Below, piece by piece: positions 28,180 through 38,410 of a stretch of 64,000 nt of DNA (position 1 is the stretch's first letter; each line of letters begins with the position of its first letter). This stretch comes from JBEIHX01 sp040381075 (GTDB lineage Bacteria; Pseudomonadota; Alphaproteobacteria; Caulobacterales; Aquidulcibacteraceae). The position numbers and the translations under genes were made by a program. The notes beneath the pieces are model-generated. The model saw only the letters and a list, made by a program, of their open reading frames with translations. It did no database searches and was not told the DNA's origin. Location: assembly GCA_040381075.1 (NCBI GenBank), contig JBEIHX010000002.1, positions 62,001 through 126,000 on the forward strand. The letters are read 5' to 3'.

Positions 28180-28388
28180 GTTTCCTCGCATAGACTCCCG
28201 CCCGGCTGAGCGCGCACCGCGCCGACTCAGGCGGGACTACCCCGCACCACGATTGGCCCCTTCGCGCCGACGGCGCAAGCCGGGCCTGCCGGCGGGCGCA
28301 TGCGTTTTTTCAGACCTGCCGCGGCACAGGGCGACCATGGGCCGCCCACGCAGCCGCCGCAGCTCCGCCCGCGACCGGAGTGGCCGAG

Positions 28389-29027
28389 CTAGCCGCCGGT
28401 CTTTGCGGCGAGAGCCTCGATCTGACGCTGCATGACATCGATCTGGCGCTTAAGCACGTGCAGCTCGTCCTCCTCGCCAGGCGCGGCGCCAGCTCCCTTC
28501 GCCTCCTCTGGCGGCTTCGCTGTGGCGCGGCGGGCCGCAGTTGCGGCGAACGGGCTGAACATGCGCATCGCCTGCTCGAACATGGCCATGTTCTGGCGGG
28601 CCTGCTCTTCAAACAGGGACAATGACCCCTGCCCGCCGCTCCAGGTCCGCGCCATTTGCTCACGCAGCTGATTCTGACCTTTGACGAACTGGTCCATCGA
28701 CGCAGACAGATATGCCGGCAGGAAAGGCTGCATGGCGTCACCATACATACGGATGACCTGACGCAGGAAATCCGTGGGCAGGGCGCTCTGCCCCCGGTTC
28801 TCCTGCTCGAAGATGATCTGTGCGAGCACCTGGCGCGTTATGTCTTCGCCGGTCTTGGCGTCCTGCACCACAAAGTCAGCCCCTGCCCGGACAAGAGAGG
28901 ACAGATCGTCGAGGGTGACATAGGAGCTCTGGTCGGTGTTGTAGAGCCGCCTGTTGGCGTATTTCTTGATGATGATCGGCGCCGCGTGGGCGGTGGCTTC
29001 GGCGCGCTCTTCGGACATTGTGCTCAT
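28389..29027 (-). CDS. phaR: polyhydroxyalkanoate synthesis repressor
   Basis: DNA- and PHB-binding repressor that couples granule formation to transcription. It has 212 residues. The highly conserved N-terminal domain (IIKKYANRRLYNTDQSSYVTLDDL, residues 18-42) is followed by FVVQDAKTGEDITRQVLAQIIFEQE and a PHB-accumulation regulatory domain with LPTDFLRQVIRMYGDAMQ. The C-terminus is a coiled coil (VLKRQIDVMQRQIEAL). ATG with GAGGAAGAAG upstream. Divergent from phaA, its usual context. Targets are probably phasin genes and itself. Confidence 0.95.
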   Translation of the reverse strand: MSTMSEERAEATAHAAPIIIKKYANRRLYNTDQSSYVTLDDLSSLVRAGADFVVQDAKTGEDITRQVLAQIIFEQENRGQSALPTDFLRQVIRMYGDAMQPFLPAYLSASMDQFVKGQNQLREQMARTWSGGQGSLSLFEEQARQNMAMFEQAMRMFSPFAATAARRATAKPPEEAKGAGAAPGEEDELHVLKRQIDVMQRQIEALAAKTGG

Positions 29028-29426
29028 GCTTCTTCCTCTTCGCCGCTGTGGCCGCACCGAGACGACGCAAACCTGGCGGCGCACACCTGTCGACATCGGC
29101 CACGCGACTTTGATCACGCGGCTTTGGTCCACCGACTTCGGCGTGCGCAGCGCCAGGACCCGTGACCATTCGCCCTTAGCCCAGCGGTTTCGCAGTCGCA
29201 GCATACACGAAACGATGGTTTTTGCATCTGCTCTGTGTGCAGCCCCCGTCCGGGCTCGCCGACCGATGGAGCCGCGCCGGACAGGATGGCGTCGCGCAGG
29301 CGCGCCCCCCATGGCGCAACCAACGCCGGTCTGCTACGGGCTGACGCATAACCGGCCGCCGGTGCGCGGGCGTCGAGCTTAAGCCTCCGGCGCCATGCAC
29401 CGGGACACTGGGGAGGAATCACGTCC
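29028..29426. other. divergent phaR-phaA intergenic region
   Basis: 399 bases between the divergent phaR and phaA starts. No gene recognised. It should hold both promoters and, near 29190-29245, a cluster of TGC/GCA words like those bound by PhaR in other alphaproteobacteria. Confidence 0.5.
29190..29245. promoter_or_regulatory. candidate PhaR operator (TGC-rich cluster)
   Basis: Within 56 bases occur GCAGTCGCAGCA on one side and TGCATCTGC then TGTGCAG on the other, separated by an A/T-rich tract. PhaR of Paracoccus and rhizobia binds TGC-rich sequences, so this is a plausible autoregulatory site between phaR and phaA. Such words are also expected by chance in GC-rich DNA, so the call is weak. 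Confidence 0.3.
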
Positions 29427-30599
29427 ATGTCCGCCATCGTCATCGCATCCGCCGCACGCACCCCGATTGGCGCATTTTCCGGAGCTTTCGGAAATGTGGC
29501 AGCCCATGAACTCGGCAAAACAGCCATCATCGCCGCACTGCAGCGGGCCGGGATTGAGGCAAGGGAGGTGAGCGAGGTGGTGCTTGGTCAGGTGCTGACA
29601 GCCAACCAAGGCATGAACCCGGCTCGCCAGGCGAGCCGCGCTGCAGGCGTCCCTGATGAAAGCCCCGCCTGGAGCCTCAATCAGGTGTGCGGATCAGGTC
29701 TTCGCGCGGTCGCAGTCGGCATGCAGCAGATCGCAACAGGCGATGCGGCGATCGTGGTAGCCGGCGGCCAGGAGAACATGAGCCTGGCGCCGCATGTCGC
29801 GCATCTGCGCAATGGCCAGAAGATGGGCGCGCTCGAGTTCGCCGATACGATGATCAAGGACGGCCTGACAGACGTGTTCTATGGGTATCACATGGGCGTC
29901 ACCGCTGAGAACGTGGCCGAGAAGTGGCAGATCAGCCGCGATGAGCAGGACCGCTTCGCCACGTCCAGCCAGAACAAGGCCGAGGCGGCTCAGAAGGCCG
30001 GGAAGTTTGTTGATGAGATCGCGCGGGTGACCGTGAAGGGCCGCAAAGGCGATGTCACCGTCGACGCAGACGAGTATATCCGCAAAGGCGCAACCCTGGA
30101 CGCAGCCGCCGGGTTGCGCCCAGCCTTCAAGAAAGACGGCACGGTGACTGCCGCCAATGCATCGGGAATCAATGACGGCGCCGCTGCGCTCGTGCTGATG
30201 ACGGAGGCGGAGGCCAGGAAGCGCAATATCGAGCCGCTTGCGCGCATTGCCTCATTCGCCTCCCGCGGCTGCGAACCATCTGTGATGGGCGCAGGACCGA
30301 TCCCTGCTTCGCGCGCCGCGCTGGAGCGGGCGGGATGGAAGGCGCAGGACCTGGATCTGGTTGAAGCCAACGAGGCCTTTGCGGCGCAGGCGATCGCCGT
30401 GAACCGCGACATGGGCTGGAACCCCGAGATCGTGAACGTCAATGGCGGCGCGATCGCCCTGGGCCATCCAATCGGCGCGTCGGGCGCGCGCGTCCTGACC
30501 ACGCTTCTTTACGAACTGCGCCGCCAGAACAAGTCCAAGGGCCTGGCCACATTGTGCATCGGCGGCGGCATGGGGATCGCTCTTTGTGTGGAGCGGTGA
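29427..30599 (+). CDS. phaA: acetyl-CoA C-acetyltransferase (beta-ketothiolase)
   Basis: Condenses two acetyl-CoA to acetoacetyl-CoA, the first step of poly-3-hydroxybutyrate synthesis. The 390 residues form a standard thiolase: nucleophile Cys88 in NQVCGSG, His in NGGAIALGHPIGASG near 347, and the second Cys377 in CIGGGMG. ATG with GGGAGGAATC upstream. phaB follows about 880 bp downstream on the same strand, with a minus-strand lipoprotein gene between, so the pair is not a simple operon here. phaC is not in the window. Confidence 0.96.
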   Translation: MSAIVIASAARTPIGAFSGAFGNVAAHELGKTAIIAALQRAGIEAREVSEVVLGQVLTANQGMNPARQASRAAGVPDESPAWSLNQVCGSGLRAVAVGMQQIATGDAAIVVAGGQENMSLAPHVAHLRNGQKMGALEFADTMIKDGLTDVFYGYHMGVTAENVAEKWQISRDEQDRFATSSQNKAEAAQKAGKFVDEIARVTVKGRKGDVTVDADEYIRKGATLDAAAGLRPAFKKDGTVTAANASGINDGAAALVLMTEAEARKRNIEPLARIASFASRGCEPSVMGAGPIPASRAALERAGWKAQDLDLVEANEAFAAQAIAVNRDMGWNPEIVNVNGGAIALGHPIGASGARVLTTLLYELRRQNKSKGLATLCIGGGMGIALCVER

Positions 30600-30661
30600 G
30601 CAGCGCAACCCGCACTCCCTGCCGCAGCCGCTTTGTCTCCGCCGCCGAGCGATGCGCGCGG

Positions 30662-30691
30662 CTCTTTGGCCGGCGCCCCTTTGGCCGGCGC
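30662..30691. repeat. 2 x 15-bp direct repeat
   Basis: CTCTTTGGCCGGCGC followed by CCCTTTGGCCGGCGC (one mismatch), with a degenerate third 15-mer to 30706, in the 257-bp region downstream of phaA. Confidence 0.75.
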
Positions 30692-30856
30692 GTCTGCGCC
30701 GGGCGCGCATCCCAGCTTTGCACGTCCGGCCCTGGATCTGTGAGCAAGCCGGGCCACAACCGGGCTGCGCCGAGGGACACGGCGCAGCCCTGATACGGCG
30801 CTCCTGAACCTTTGCCGCAGCGACCTTCGGACTGGTCGCACATCAGATCGTGGCCA

Positions 30857-31351
30857 TTAGCGCGCAGACGTCACCAGGATGCGCGTGGCGTCCGGATTTG
30901 GAACCGCAAAGCTGAGACGTTCCTGCACCGTCCTTACATCTCCGCTCGGCGGATCGATCCAGCTGCGCGAAACGCTCAAGATCACCTGCTGGGCGCTCGC
31001 CGACTCCACCCTGTAGCTGTTGAAGTCGCCGATCCTGAATACCGCCCAGCCCTCATTCGGCCCCGCGAAAACCGCGAGGTATGTGTAAACGCCATTGATC
31101 GCCGGATCGCCGCCGGCAGTTCCGAAAAGCTTGGCGTCCACACCCTCGATCGGATCGATCTGGATCACCGAGGCGGCGGACTGGAGTGCTGGATCATCGT
31201 CAACCCGGCCAACTTCGATCGCAACGCCGGGTGGCGCGGCTGACGCAGCGACTGGAGCTGGCGATGACGCCCGCGGGGCGTCAGCGTCCGGGCGCTGCTG
31301 TGTACAGGCCGCCAGCACGGCCAAAAGCGCAAACCCCACAGAAACTCTCAT
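30857..31351 (-). CDS. putative lipoprotein, unknown function
   Basis: A 164-residue envelope lipoprotein. The signal peptide MRVSVGFALLAVLAAC ends in lipobox VLAAC (Cys16), followed by a Pro/Ala/Ser-rich linker to ~42 and a small mixed domain (VAIEVGRVDDDPAL ... GVYTYLAVFAGPNEGWAVFRIGDFNSYRVES). No family recognised. It sits on the minus strand between phaA and phaB and may have no link to PHB. Divergent from phaB, with 124 bp between starts. Confidence 0.7.
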   Translation of the reverse strand: MRVSVGFALLAVLAACTQQRPDADAPRASSPAPVAASAAPPGVAIEVGRVDDDPALQSAASVIQIDPIEGVDAKLFGTAGGDPAINGVYTYLAVFAGPNEGWAVFRIGDFNSYRVESASAQQVILSVSRSWIDPPSGDVRTVQERLSFAVPNPDATRILVTSAR

Positions 31352-31475
31352 GACGTCCTCCTCAACGCGCCCAGCCTACTGACGGCGCAGGTGATGTCGA
31401 CCAAATTGGCTGGGCAAACCCACCCCTGCGCACTAAATCGCGGTCCACAGAAGTTTTCCGGCGATGGAGGCGGAC

Positions 31476-32201
<726 letters not shown>

Positions 32202-32265
32202 CCCTGACCGGGTAAGCGCGGCTGGCTGACTTTCGGGCTTTGACGCACTCTGGCCACGGCGCCTC

Positions 32266-32742
32266 TCAGCCCGGGCACCTTTGGAACGTGCGGGCAGGAC
32301 CAGCGTGCAGGGCGACGCCATTGCGCACCACCTCGTAGGGCGCACGATCGCCGTCCCGACCGACAAAGTCCCATTCCTGGAAACGGTCGGGGCCAAGGAT
32401 GCGATATCTCTCCTGTGTCTTTGAGCAGCCGATCGGGGCGCAAACCTGGGTCGAGACTGCGACATAATCGCCCTGCAGCGCCAGCGTGGTGATCGGCAAA
32501 GCCTCTCCCAGACCGGGCGCGCCATAGCCAGCTTCGCTAGTCTTGGCGCCGGTGCCGAAGCGATAGTGTTGAAAGTTGCCGGCGCGACCGCAAACATCGC
32601 CGCCGCCGCTGGCGTCACGCCAGACCCCCCGCCCCAGGTAAGCGCGCGCCTCCATGGCCGCTACAACCGGATCGGCCGGGCTGATGACCCAGGGCTCGGC
32701 GAGCGTAACCGAGGCTGCGACGCCAATGAGCAGGCTTAGCAT
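32266..32742 (-). CDS. secreted protein of unknown function
   Basis: A 158-residue exported protein. The ATG preceded by GGGAGAG opens a short signal peptide (MLSLLIGVAASVTLA). The mature part has about six cysteines (DVCGRAG, VCAPIGCSKTQ, QRCPG) that could form disulfides in the periplasm, and aromatic/basic stretches (RYRILGPDRFQEWDFVGRDG). No family recognised. The open frame extends 70 codons upstream but without signs of coding. Converges on phaB with 64 bp between stops. Confidence 0.65.
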   Translation of the reverse strand: MLSLLIGVAASVTLAEPWVISPADPVVAAMEARAYLGRGVWRDASGGGDVCGRAGNFQHYRFGTGAKTSEAGYGAPGLGEALPITTLALQGDYVAVSTQVCAPIGCSKTQERYRILGPDRFQEWDFVGRDGDRAPYEVVRNGVALHAGPARTFQRCPG

Positions 32743-32999
32743 CAAACTCTCCCAGACCGCGCCGAGCAGACAGGAGCGCGCAAGCAAGACCCACGCCAAC
32801 ACGCCTGCGCCCGCACGCCATCGGGCCGCCAGCCACCCAAGCCCAACCGGTCGGGCAATCCGATACGGCGCCTGCGCTCTCACCTGTGCACACACCGGCG
32901 GGTTGATCGCCGCCCCTGTCGCCACGCAGCATGACGCAGGCCGGCGACTCATTGCGACAGCCTGCGCTGTTGGGCTCCGCTAGGGCGAGAGATGACCAC

Positions 33000-33269
33000 A
33001 TGGCCTTGTTCACCCCAGGGGAGATCGACGCGCTGGACGCAGCCTGGCGGGCCCGCGGCGCCGGGATCTGGGCGGGGTGGTCAGCAGCCGGCGAGGCTCC
33101 ACGGGAAGTCCGACTGTTCTTTCAGCACCCGCAGTGGCGCTCCTTTCGCCTCGTCAAACGACGCCGCGTTTATGTGCTCCTGGACGATATCGACACCGAA
33201 GTCTGGCGCGGGGCCGGTCTTGGGTCTCTGGCGACGGTGATCGAAGCGGCGGCGCATGCACGGGGCTGA
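33000..33269 (+). CDS. small hypothetical protein
   Basis: An 89-residue predicted cytoplasmic protein with high third-position GC like its neighbours. It starts MALFTPGEIDALDAAWRARG and contains REVRLFFQHPQWRSFRLVKRRRVYVLLDDIDTEVWRG. No family recognised. The ATG is preceded by GAGAG. Divergent from the secreted-protein gene (257 bp between starts) and 146 bp upstream of the redoxin gene. Coding status is likely but not certain. Confidence 0.5.
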   Translation: MALFTPGEIDALDAAWRARGAGIWAGWSAAGEAPREVRLFFQHPQWRSFRLVKRRRVYVLLDDIDTEVWRGAGLGSLATVIEAAAHARG

Positions 33270-33415
33270 TGACGCCAAGACCGCCGGAGCGCGACACGGA
33301 TCCCGGCGCCGGAGGCTGCGCCGACCGCCTTCTGGCGTGCGCTGCCGCTCGCCGTGGGCGTTTGGGCGGTCCAAAGGGGCTTCTCTCGCCGTCCGTGTCG
33401 CGGCATAGACGCACC

Positions 33416-34003
33416 ATGACCGAGGATCCAAACGACACAGCGCCCAGAACCAAAGCCCAGCCTGCCGAAGAACCGCTGCGCCGCACCGTCCTGGTTGGCG
33501 CTGCAGCGGCGTTGGCGCCGGTTGCTGTCGCAGGGCCGCCCTCGCTGAGTGAACATCCGCTCTGGAACAAGCCTGCGCCGCCGCTTGTCGGGGTCACGGT
33601 TCAAGGCGCGCGCATCGACATCGCGCGACTGCGGGGCAAAGTGGTGGTCATCGAATTCTGGGGCGTCTGGTGTCCGGATTGCCGCAATGACGCGCCGCAT
33701 GCGGCTGCGCTGGCCAGGGCGCTTGCAGCACGGCCAGATACGGTCTTTCTCACAGTCCACCGACGTGAGCGTTTCAACCGCTGGCCCACCCTGCAAGCAT
33801 ATTTTGATGAAATGCAGATCAATTTTCCAACGCTTCTGGATGCGGACGAAACGATTTCGAACACCTGGCAGGTCAAATGGGTTCCGAGTTACTACGTCCT
33901 CGACCGGAAGCTGCGTGTCGCGCATATGCGCACCGACCTCGGCCCGCTGGGCGGCGACGCGTTGCTCGCGATCGTTGACAGGCTTCGCAAGGCGAGGGAC
34001 TGA
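33416..34003 (+). CDS. TlpA/ResA-like thioredoxin-fold protein
   Basis: Periplasmic thiol-disulfide or peroxidase-like protein of 195 residues. The N-terminus has a twin-arginine followed by a hydrophobic run (LRRTVLVGAAAALAPVAVA), suggesting Tat or Sec export. The thioredoxin fold starts near 55, with the redox motif WCPDC (Cys86, Cys89) and the cis-Pro region WVPSYYVLDRKLRVAHMRTDLG. Related proteins reduce cytochrome c apoprotein or other exported thiols. Physiological partner unknown; no cytochrome maturation genes nearby. Confidence 0.83.
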   Translation: MTEDPNDTAPRTKAQPAEEPLRRTVLVGAAAALAPVAVAGPPSLSEHPLWNKPAPPLVGVTVQGARIDIARLRGKVVVIEFWGVWCPDCRNDAPHAAALARALAARPDTVFLTVHRRERFNRWPTLQAYFDEMQINFPTLLDADETISNTWQVKWVPSYYVLDRKLRVAHMRTDLGPLGGDALLAIVDRLRKARD

Positions 34004-34345
34004 CCCACGCCCAGGCCTGCAGGGACGGTGACGGTTGCGGGGCGCGCAGACAGGGCAGGCAAGAAAAAACGGCGCTGACGCAGACCTTGAGAGAGCAGTC
34101 GACACGAAAACAGGTCTCATGGACCAGCCGCCGGCGCCGAGATCGCCTTGATTGCGCCAAGCTCACGCGCGACACGGCGCTGCGATCGCGCCGGTGCGGC
34201 GATCTGGCCAGATGATTGGCTGTGGAAAACTGTGGGGCCAGGCCTGTCGCGTTTGCGGGGCCTCAACCAGGCGCCTATATGCGGGTGCGATGGGCCGACG
34301 GGCGCCGTGCGCACCCGTCCATGGGTCTAGGGAGACAAGCGCCAC
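34004..34345. other. intergenic region with no recognised feature
   Basis: 342 bases between the redoxin gene and the ExoD-like gene, both on the plus strand. No gene or named site recognised. The GGGAGAC just before 34346 serves as the next gene's ribosome site. Confidence 0.45.
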
Positions 34346-34957
34346 GTGACTCGTTCAGGCTCAATCTCGAACCGGTTGCGTGACCTCATTCGTGACGCGG
34401 AGGCTGACAGGATCAGCGTTAAATGGCTGTTGGCCGCGCTTCAGGCCCGCGCGTTCGGCTTCCTGCTGCTGTTCCTCGCCCTGCCGAACGTCATCCCAAT
34501 GCCCCCCGGCCTCTCGGCTGTTTTTGGCATCCTGCTCCTGTATCCGAGCTTCCAGCTGATGTCGGGGGCTGAAAAACCCTGGTTTCCCAAGGCCATTGCT
34601 GAGCGCGAGCTGCCCGTTCAGGCGCTGCGCGCAGTTGCAGAAAAGGCAGGGCCCTGGCTCGACAGGCTGGAGGCGCTCGCCCGCCCCCGGCTTGAGCCGT
34701 TAACAGATCGCCCGCTGGTCCAACTCAGCGGCCTGATCTGCCTCATCCTTGCGGTGATCCTGATCTTGCCGGTGTTCGGCGGAAACCTTCTGCCTGGCAT
34801 CGCCATCATGTTCATTTCGATCGGACTCATTCAACGCGACGGCCTGTTCGTTCTCCTCAGCCTGCCTTTCGTCGCGGCGTCCGTGTTCGTCGTCTATTTG
34901 AATCTCGCCGTCATCCAGGCTGCAATCGAGGGACTGCTGCGGTTGGCGATCTGGTGA
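34346..34957 (+). CDS. ExoD-family membrane protein
   Basis: A 203-residue inner-membrane protein matching the ExoD family, named for a Sinorhizobium gene needed for normal exopolysaccharide and nodulation. Hallmarks are the N-terminal SVKWLLAALQARAFGFLLLFLALPNVIPMPPGLSAVFGILLLYPSFQ and two further helical pairs (LSGLICLILAVILILPVFGGNLLPGIAIMFISIGLIQRDG). GTG start with GGGAGA upstream. Molecular function of the family is unknown. Confidence 0.88.
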   Translation: MTRSGSISNRLRDLIRDAEADRISVKWLLAALQARAFGFLLLFLALPNVIPMPPGLSAVFGILLLYPSFQLMSGAEKPWFPKAIAERELPVQALRAVAEKAGPWLDRLEALARPRLEPLTDRPLVQLSGLICLILAVILILPVFGGNLLPGIAIMFISIGLIQRDGLFVLLSLPFVAASVFVVYLNLAVIQAAIEGLLRLAIW

Positions 34958-35019
34958 ACGGTGATCGGTGGCGTCAGGGCGCTCAAAGCGGGAGCGCTGA
35001 CGGCCAGAGGGGACGCCGG

Positions 35020-36878
35020 ATGGCGCAACGCTCCCAAACGGGCGCTGAGGATGGCGCGAGCAGCGGCTCGCAGGTTCGAACTGCAGTGGTCTTGATCCAT
35101 GGTCAGGGCGAGCAGCCGCCCTGGGGTCCATCCTCGAACCTGCCCGGGTCCTACAGGCTACCAGTCCGCACGCCGCGTTCAGTCTGGACCGGCGCTATCG
35201 CCGGTCCGCGCGATATGAGGCGCGCCAGTGGTCGGCGCCGGATCACGCCTCAGGGCTCCATGACCTGTAGCGGGTGTCGACCGAGCCGATGGATAAGCAC
35301 AGGGTCGACTGCTCCGAGATCCGCCGGGCCCATCTGACGGGGGGACCCGCGTGGAGCACCTGGGGGCGTGGTTCGTCGGCCTCCTGAAACGTGATGGCGC
35401 CGAAATCCCCGCGCCGTGGCGCACGCCGCGCTGACCGCGCTGATCTGGGCGCAGCGCTTGGAGGCGCTGTGGACGGGATATTCCATTCTTGCCCCCGCCT
35501 GGATCATGATCACACCGAACCTGAGGATGCGTAGCGGTCTGGAGGGCGCGCGTGACAGCGTTCCGGCTTGGCGTGGGGTCGCCCGCGGCGTCCGCCGCAC
35601 TGTCGCATGCGCTCATTGGGTTCAGGCCGTGGGCAGTGCTGTCTCTTCTGCAGCAGACCCATGAGAGGTTCGCCTTTGCCGCCGTGATCCTCCTGGCGTC
35701 AGGCGCGGCAGCGTTCTGGTGGTTCAATCGCTCATGTCTGTCACCCGTCATGGGCGACAGCGCGCGGCTTCTGTCCCTCCGCCTGGAACATCTGGCCGCC
35801 CGTCAGGCAATCTGTACCCGCCGAGTCGATCTGACCCGGGCATTGCGCGAATGCGAGCGCCATGACCGCATCATCATCGTCGCCAACTGCCTTGGCTCGT
35901 TGATCGGCGACACAATCCTGCGTCATTGCCCGGGCATGGTCAGCCCCTTCCCGGCACAGCCCGGCGCCCCCCAGGAGAGGCTTCAGGCTCTGGAGCACGC
36001 TGCCTGAACGGTGCGGGCGGGCGACAATGATTGCGTCGCGCTGAGGGCATTCCGCGAGGGCGCAACGCGACTATGCCCGCACGCTGTCAGCCATGACCGC
36101 TCCAGCACGCAAGGACTATGACGCAGACGGAGCGCCAAATCCTGGACACAGTTTTTGGCTCATCACGGATGTCATATCGCCCGCCAGCCCCCTGACCGAC
36201 GCGCCCTCGCTGCTCACCGCAGACGCCGCGAAGTTTCGCGAGCGCATGCGGACCTGTCGAACGGTTGCAGCCTGTCGCCGGTCATGGCCGACCATGACCC
36301 CGTCAGCGGCGAGATGCACGATCGCAATCACGTCTCGTTTCGACCGGGCGTGCTCTACGCAGACGCCAGGGAGTCGGATACGCCGCGTCCCGACCACCCG
36401 GCGGTGTTTGCGCCGACGCGCTGGACGAACCTGTTCTTCCGCGCCAACGGCCTGGCGGCGGGTGATGCGATTGGGTGGCCTCGCGCAGGAAGACCGCGGC
36501 CTAACACGAACGATACTTCGCCGGCGTTCTCGGCATCCCCCTTGACCACCGGGAGACGGGCGTCGCCTTCGCGCAAAACCATACCTGGCGCTTCCCGAAG
36601 GAAGCGGCCGCCAAACAGTCGAAGACCTGGAAGGCGCGGAGCGCACGGAAACAGGAATTCGGGGCTGCAAGAGTTTTCCCGCAGCGTTTGACGGTCCCGC
36701 GCCGGAGCATAACGAGGCCCTGCGCGACGCGGTGAACATCTTCGAGGAAGAGCCGCCCGAGGACCCCCGCCTCGGCCGCGCCGGGTCGCGAAGGCGTGGC
36801 CGGGTGGCCGCACGGCGTGCGTCAGGTGGAAAGAGCCGACTGAAAGCGGCAAAGACGGACCGCGAACGCCCGGCCTGA
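35020..36878 (+). pseudogene. decayed alpha/beta-hydrolase-like gene, multiply frameshifted
   Basis: No intact gene fits here, but translated fragments in changing frames line up as one ~600-residue hydrolase-like protein. In order: VVLIHGQGEQPPW (35086, frame 1), TRVEHLGAWFVGLLKRDG (35345, frame 2, ending in a stop), GDSARLLSLRLEHLAARQ and RIIIVANCLGSLIGDTIL (~35750-35930, frame 2), WLITDVISPASPLTDA (~36155, frame 3), HPAVFAPTRWTNLFF (~36400, frame 2), VAFAQNHTWRF (~36562, frame 1), and a C-terminal fragment starting PEHNEALRDAVNIFEEEPPE. The nucleophile elbow expected as GHSLG reads ANCLG, so the catalytic Ser is lost too. At least four frame changes are needed. The family match is from memory of similar proteins beginning VLIHGMGEQ. 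Confidence 0.6.
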
Positions 36879-36962
36879 AGGGCCATGCCGTCGCGGCCGG
36901 ACGCGCGCACCCCCACAGGACATAAAGCCGCGTGCGAAGACGGCTTGACCAAAAGAGCATCG

Positions 36963-37004
36963 GACGTCACAAGCGTCGCCGGGCCACCCGCCCCCACCGG
37001 CGGG
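36963..37004 (+). ncRNA. candidate serC leader RNA (two hairpins)
   Basis: The 5' untranslated region of serC contains two hairpins in tandem: GACG/CGTC (36963-36966 with 36974-36977) and a perfect 6-bp stem CCCGCC/GGCGGG (36987-36992 with 36999-37004), ending 30 bases before the ATG. A conserved two-hairpin serC leader motif is described upstream of serC in alphaproteobacteria; position and architecture agree, but I could not check the consensus. Confidence 0.4.
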
Positions 37005-37034
37005 CGTCCATCTGCAAGGATGGGAGACAAACGC

Positions 37035-38207
37035 ATGCGCACCCCGCCAAAGCCGGCCATTCGTCCGGAAGATCCCCGGTTTTCTTCCGGCCCCACCAAG
37101 AAATTTCCAGGATGGTCGCTGGACGGATTGTCCGATGCGGCATTAGGCCGCTCGCACAGATCAAAGTCCGGCAAAGCAAAACTGAAAGAAGCGATCGATC
37201 ATACCCGCGCGCTCCTGCAGCCGCCCGGCGATTACAGGATTGCGATCGTCCCTGCTTCGGACACCGGCGCTGTGGAGATGGCGATGTGGTCGATGCTGGG
37301 TCCGCGTCCAGTTGATGTGTTCGCGTGGGAAAGCTTTGGCGAAGAATGGGTGACCGACGTCGCCGAACAGCTCAAAGTGAGCGATTTTCGCGTCCATGTG
37401 GCGCGCCCCTACGGAGCGCTGCCGGACTTCTCCAAAGCACGCGAAGACGCCGATATAATCTTTACACAGAACGGCACGACGAGCGGCGCGAAGATCCCGA
37501 ACTTCGACTGGATCCCTGCGGACCGCGCCGGACTGACTTTCAACGATGCAACCAGCGCAGCATTCGCCCAGCCGATCGATTGGTCCAAATGCGATGTTCT
37601 CACCTATTCCTGGCAGAAAGTCCTCGGCGGCGAGGCCGCGCACGGCATGCTGATCCTGAGTCCTCGTGCGGTGCAACGTTTGGAAAGCTATACTCCAGAC
37701 CGCGCATTGCCGAAGCTGTTCCGCATGACCAAGAAAGGAAAGCTTGACTCGGAGCTTTTTGAAGGCGCCACCATCAACACGCCAAGCCTTCTATGCGTTG
37801 AGGACTACCTTGCAGCGCTTCGCTGGGCGGATCAGATCGGCGGCCTTGCAGCACTGCACGCCCGCGCCGACGCCAACGCCCAGGTGCTTTATGACTGGGC
37901 GGCGCGCACCCCATGGATTGCTCCTCTGGCCGACAACCCGGCGACCTGGTCCAATACCGGGGTCTGCCTGAAGGTGGTGGATCGCCGCGTTGCGGAGCTC
38001 GATGCCGAGGCTCAGGCCGCATTCGCCAAGAAACTGGCCGACCTTCTCGAAAGGGAGGGCGTCGCCCTTGATGCGGCGAGCTATCGCTCAGCCCCTCCGG
38101 GGCTGCGTATCTGGTGCGGCGCGACGATCGAGCGTGATGACGTCGAAGCGCTCACCCTTTGGATCGAATGGGCGTTCCACACGCTGGCGGCGGATCTCCC
38201 CGGCTGA
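37035..38207 (+). CDS. serC: phosphoserine aminotransferase
   Basis: PLP enzyme making phosphoserine from 3-phosphohydroxypyruvate and glutamate, the second step of serine synthesis; it may also serve pyridoxal synthesis. It has 390 residues of the alphaproteobacterial long form: start KPAIRPEDPRFSSGPTKKFPGW, TQNGTTSGAKIPNFDWI, and Lys195 in YSWQKVLGGEAAHG forming the Schiff base. ATG with GGGAGAC upstream. serA follows on the same strand after 203 bp, and a two-hairpin leader lies upstream. Confidence 0.96.
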   Translation: MRTPPKPAIRPEDPRFSSGPTKKFPGWSLDGLSDAALGRSHRSKSGKAKLKEAIDHTRALLQPPGDYRIAIVPASDTGAVEMAMWSMLGPRPVDVFAWESFGEEWVTDVAEQLKVSDFRVHVARPYGALPDFSKAREDADIIFTQNGTTSGAKIPNFDWIPADRAGLTFNDATSAAFAQPIDWSKCDVLTYSWQKVLGGEAAHGMLILSPRAVQRLESYTPDRALPKLFRMTKKGKLDSELFEGATINTPSLLCVEDYLAALRWADQIGGLAALHARADANAQVLYDWAARTPWIAPLADNPATWSNTGVCLKVVDRRVAELDAEAQAAFAKKLADLLEREGVALDAASYRSAPPGLRIWCGATIERDDVEALTLWIEWAFHTLAADLPG

Positions 38208-38317
38208 CGGCGAAGCTGCGCGCCGTCATGTGCTGCTTTCGGTGGTCCGGCAACACCGTTTTCCCACGAAATCGAAAACGCACACACGACGCATAGGCAC
38301 ACCAGTCATCGCGCCAG

Positions 38318-38332
38318 GCCGGGCGGCCCGGC
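38318..38332 (+). other. GC hairpin between serC and serA
   Basis: GCCGGG, loop CGG, CCCGGC: a perfect 6-bp GC stem in the serC-serA gap, followed by GCTTCCCC rather than a T-run. It could reduce read-through or stabilise an mRNA end; not a canonical terminator. Confidence 0.35.
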
Positions 38333-38410
38333 GCTTCCCCTCACCACTTGGTTCTGTGCGCCGCGGTTGGTCTGAGTATCGCCAGCACAGCAGTCTTCGG
38401 GAGCATCCCA

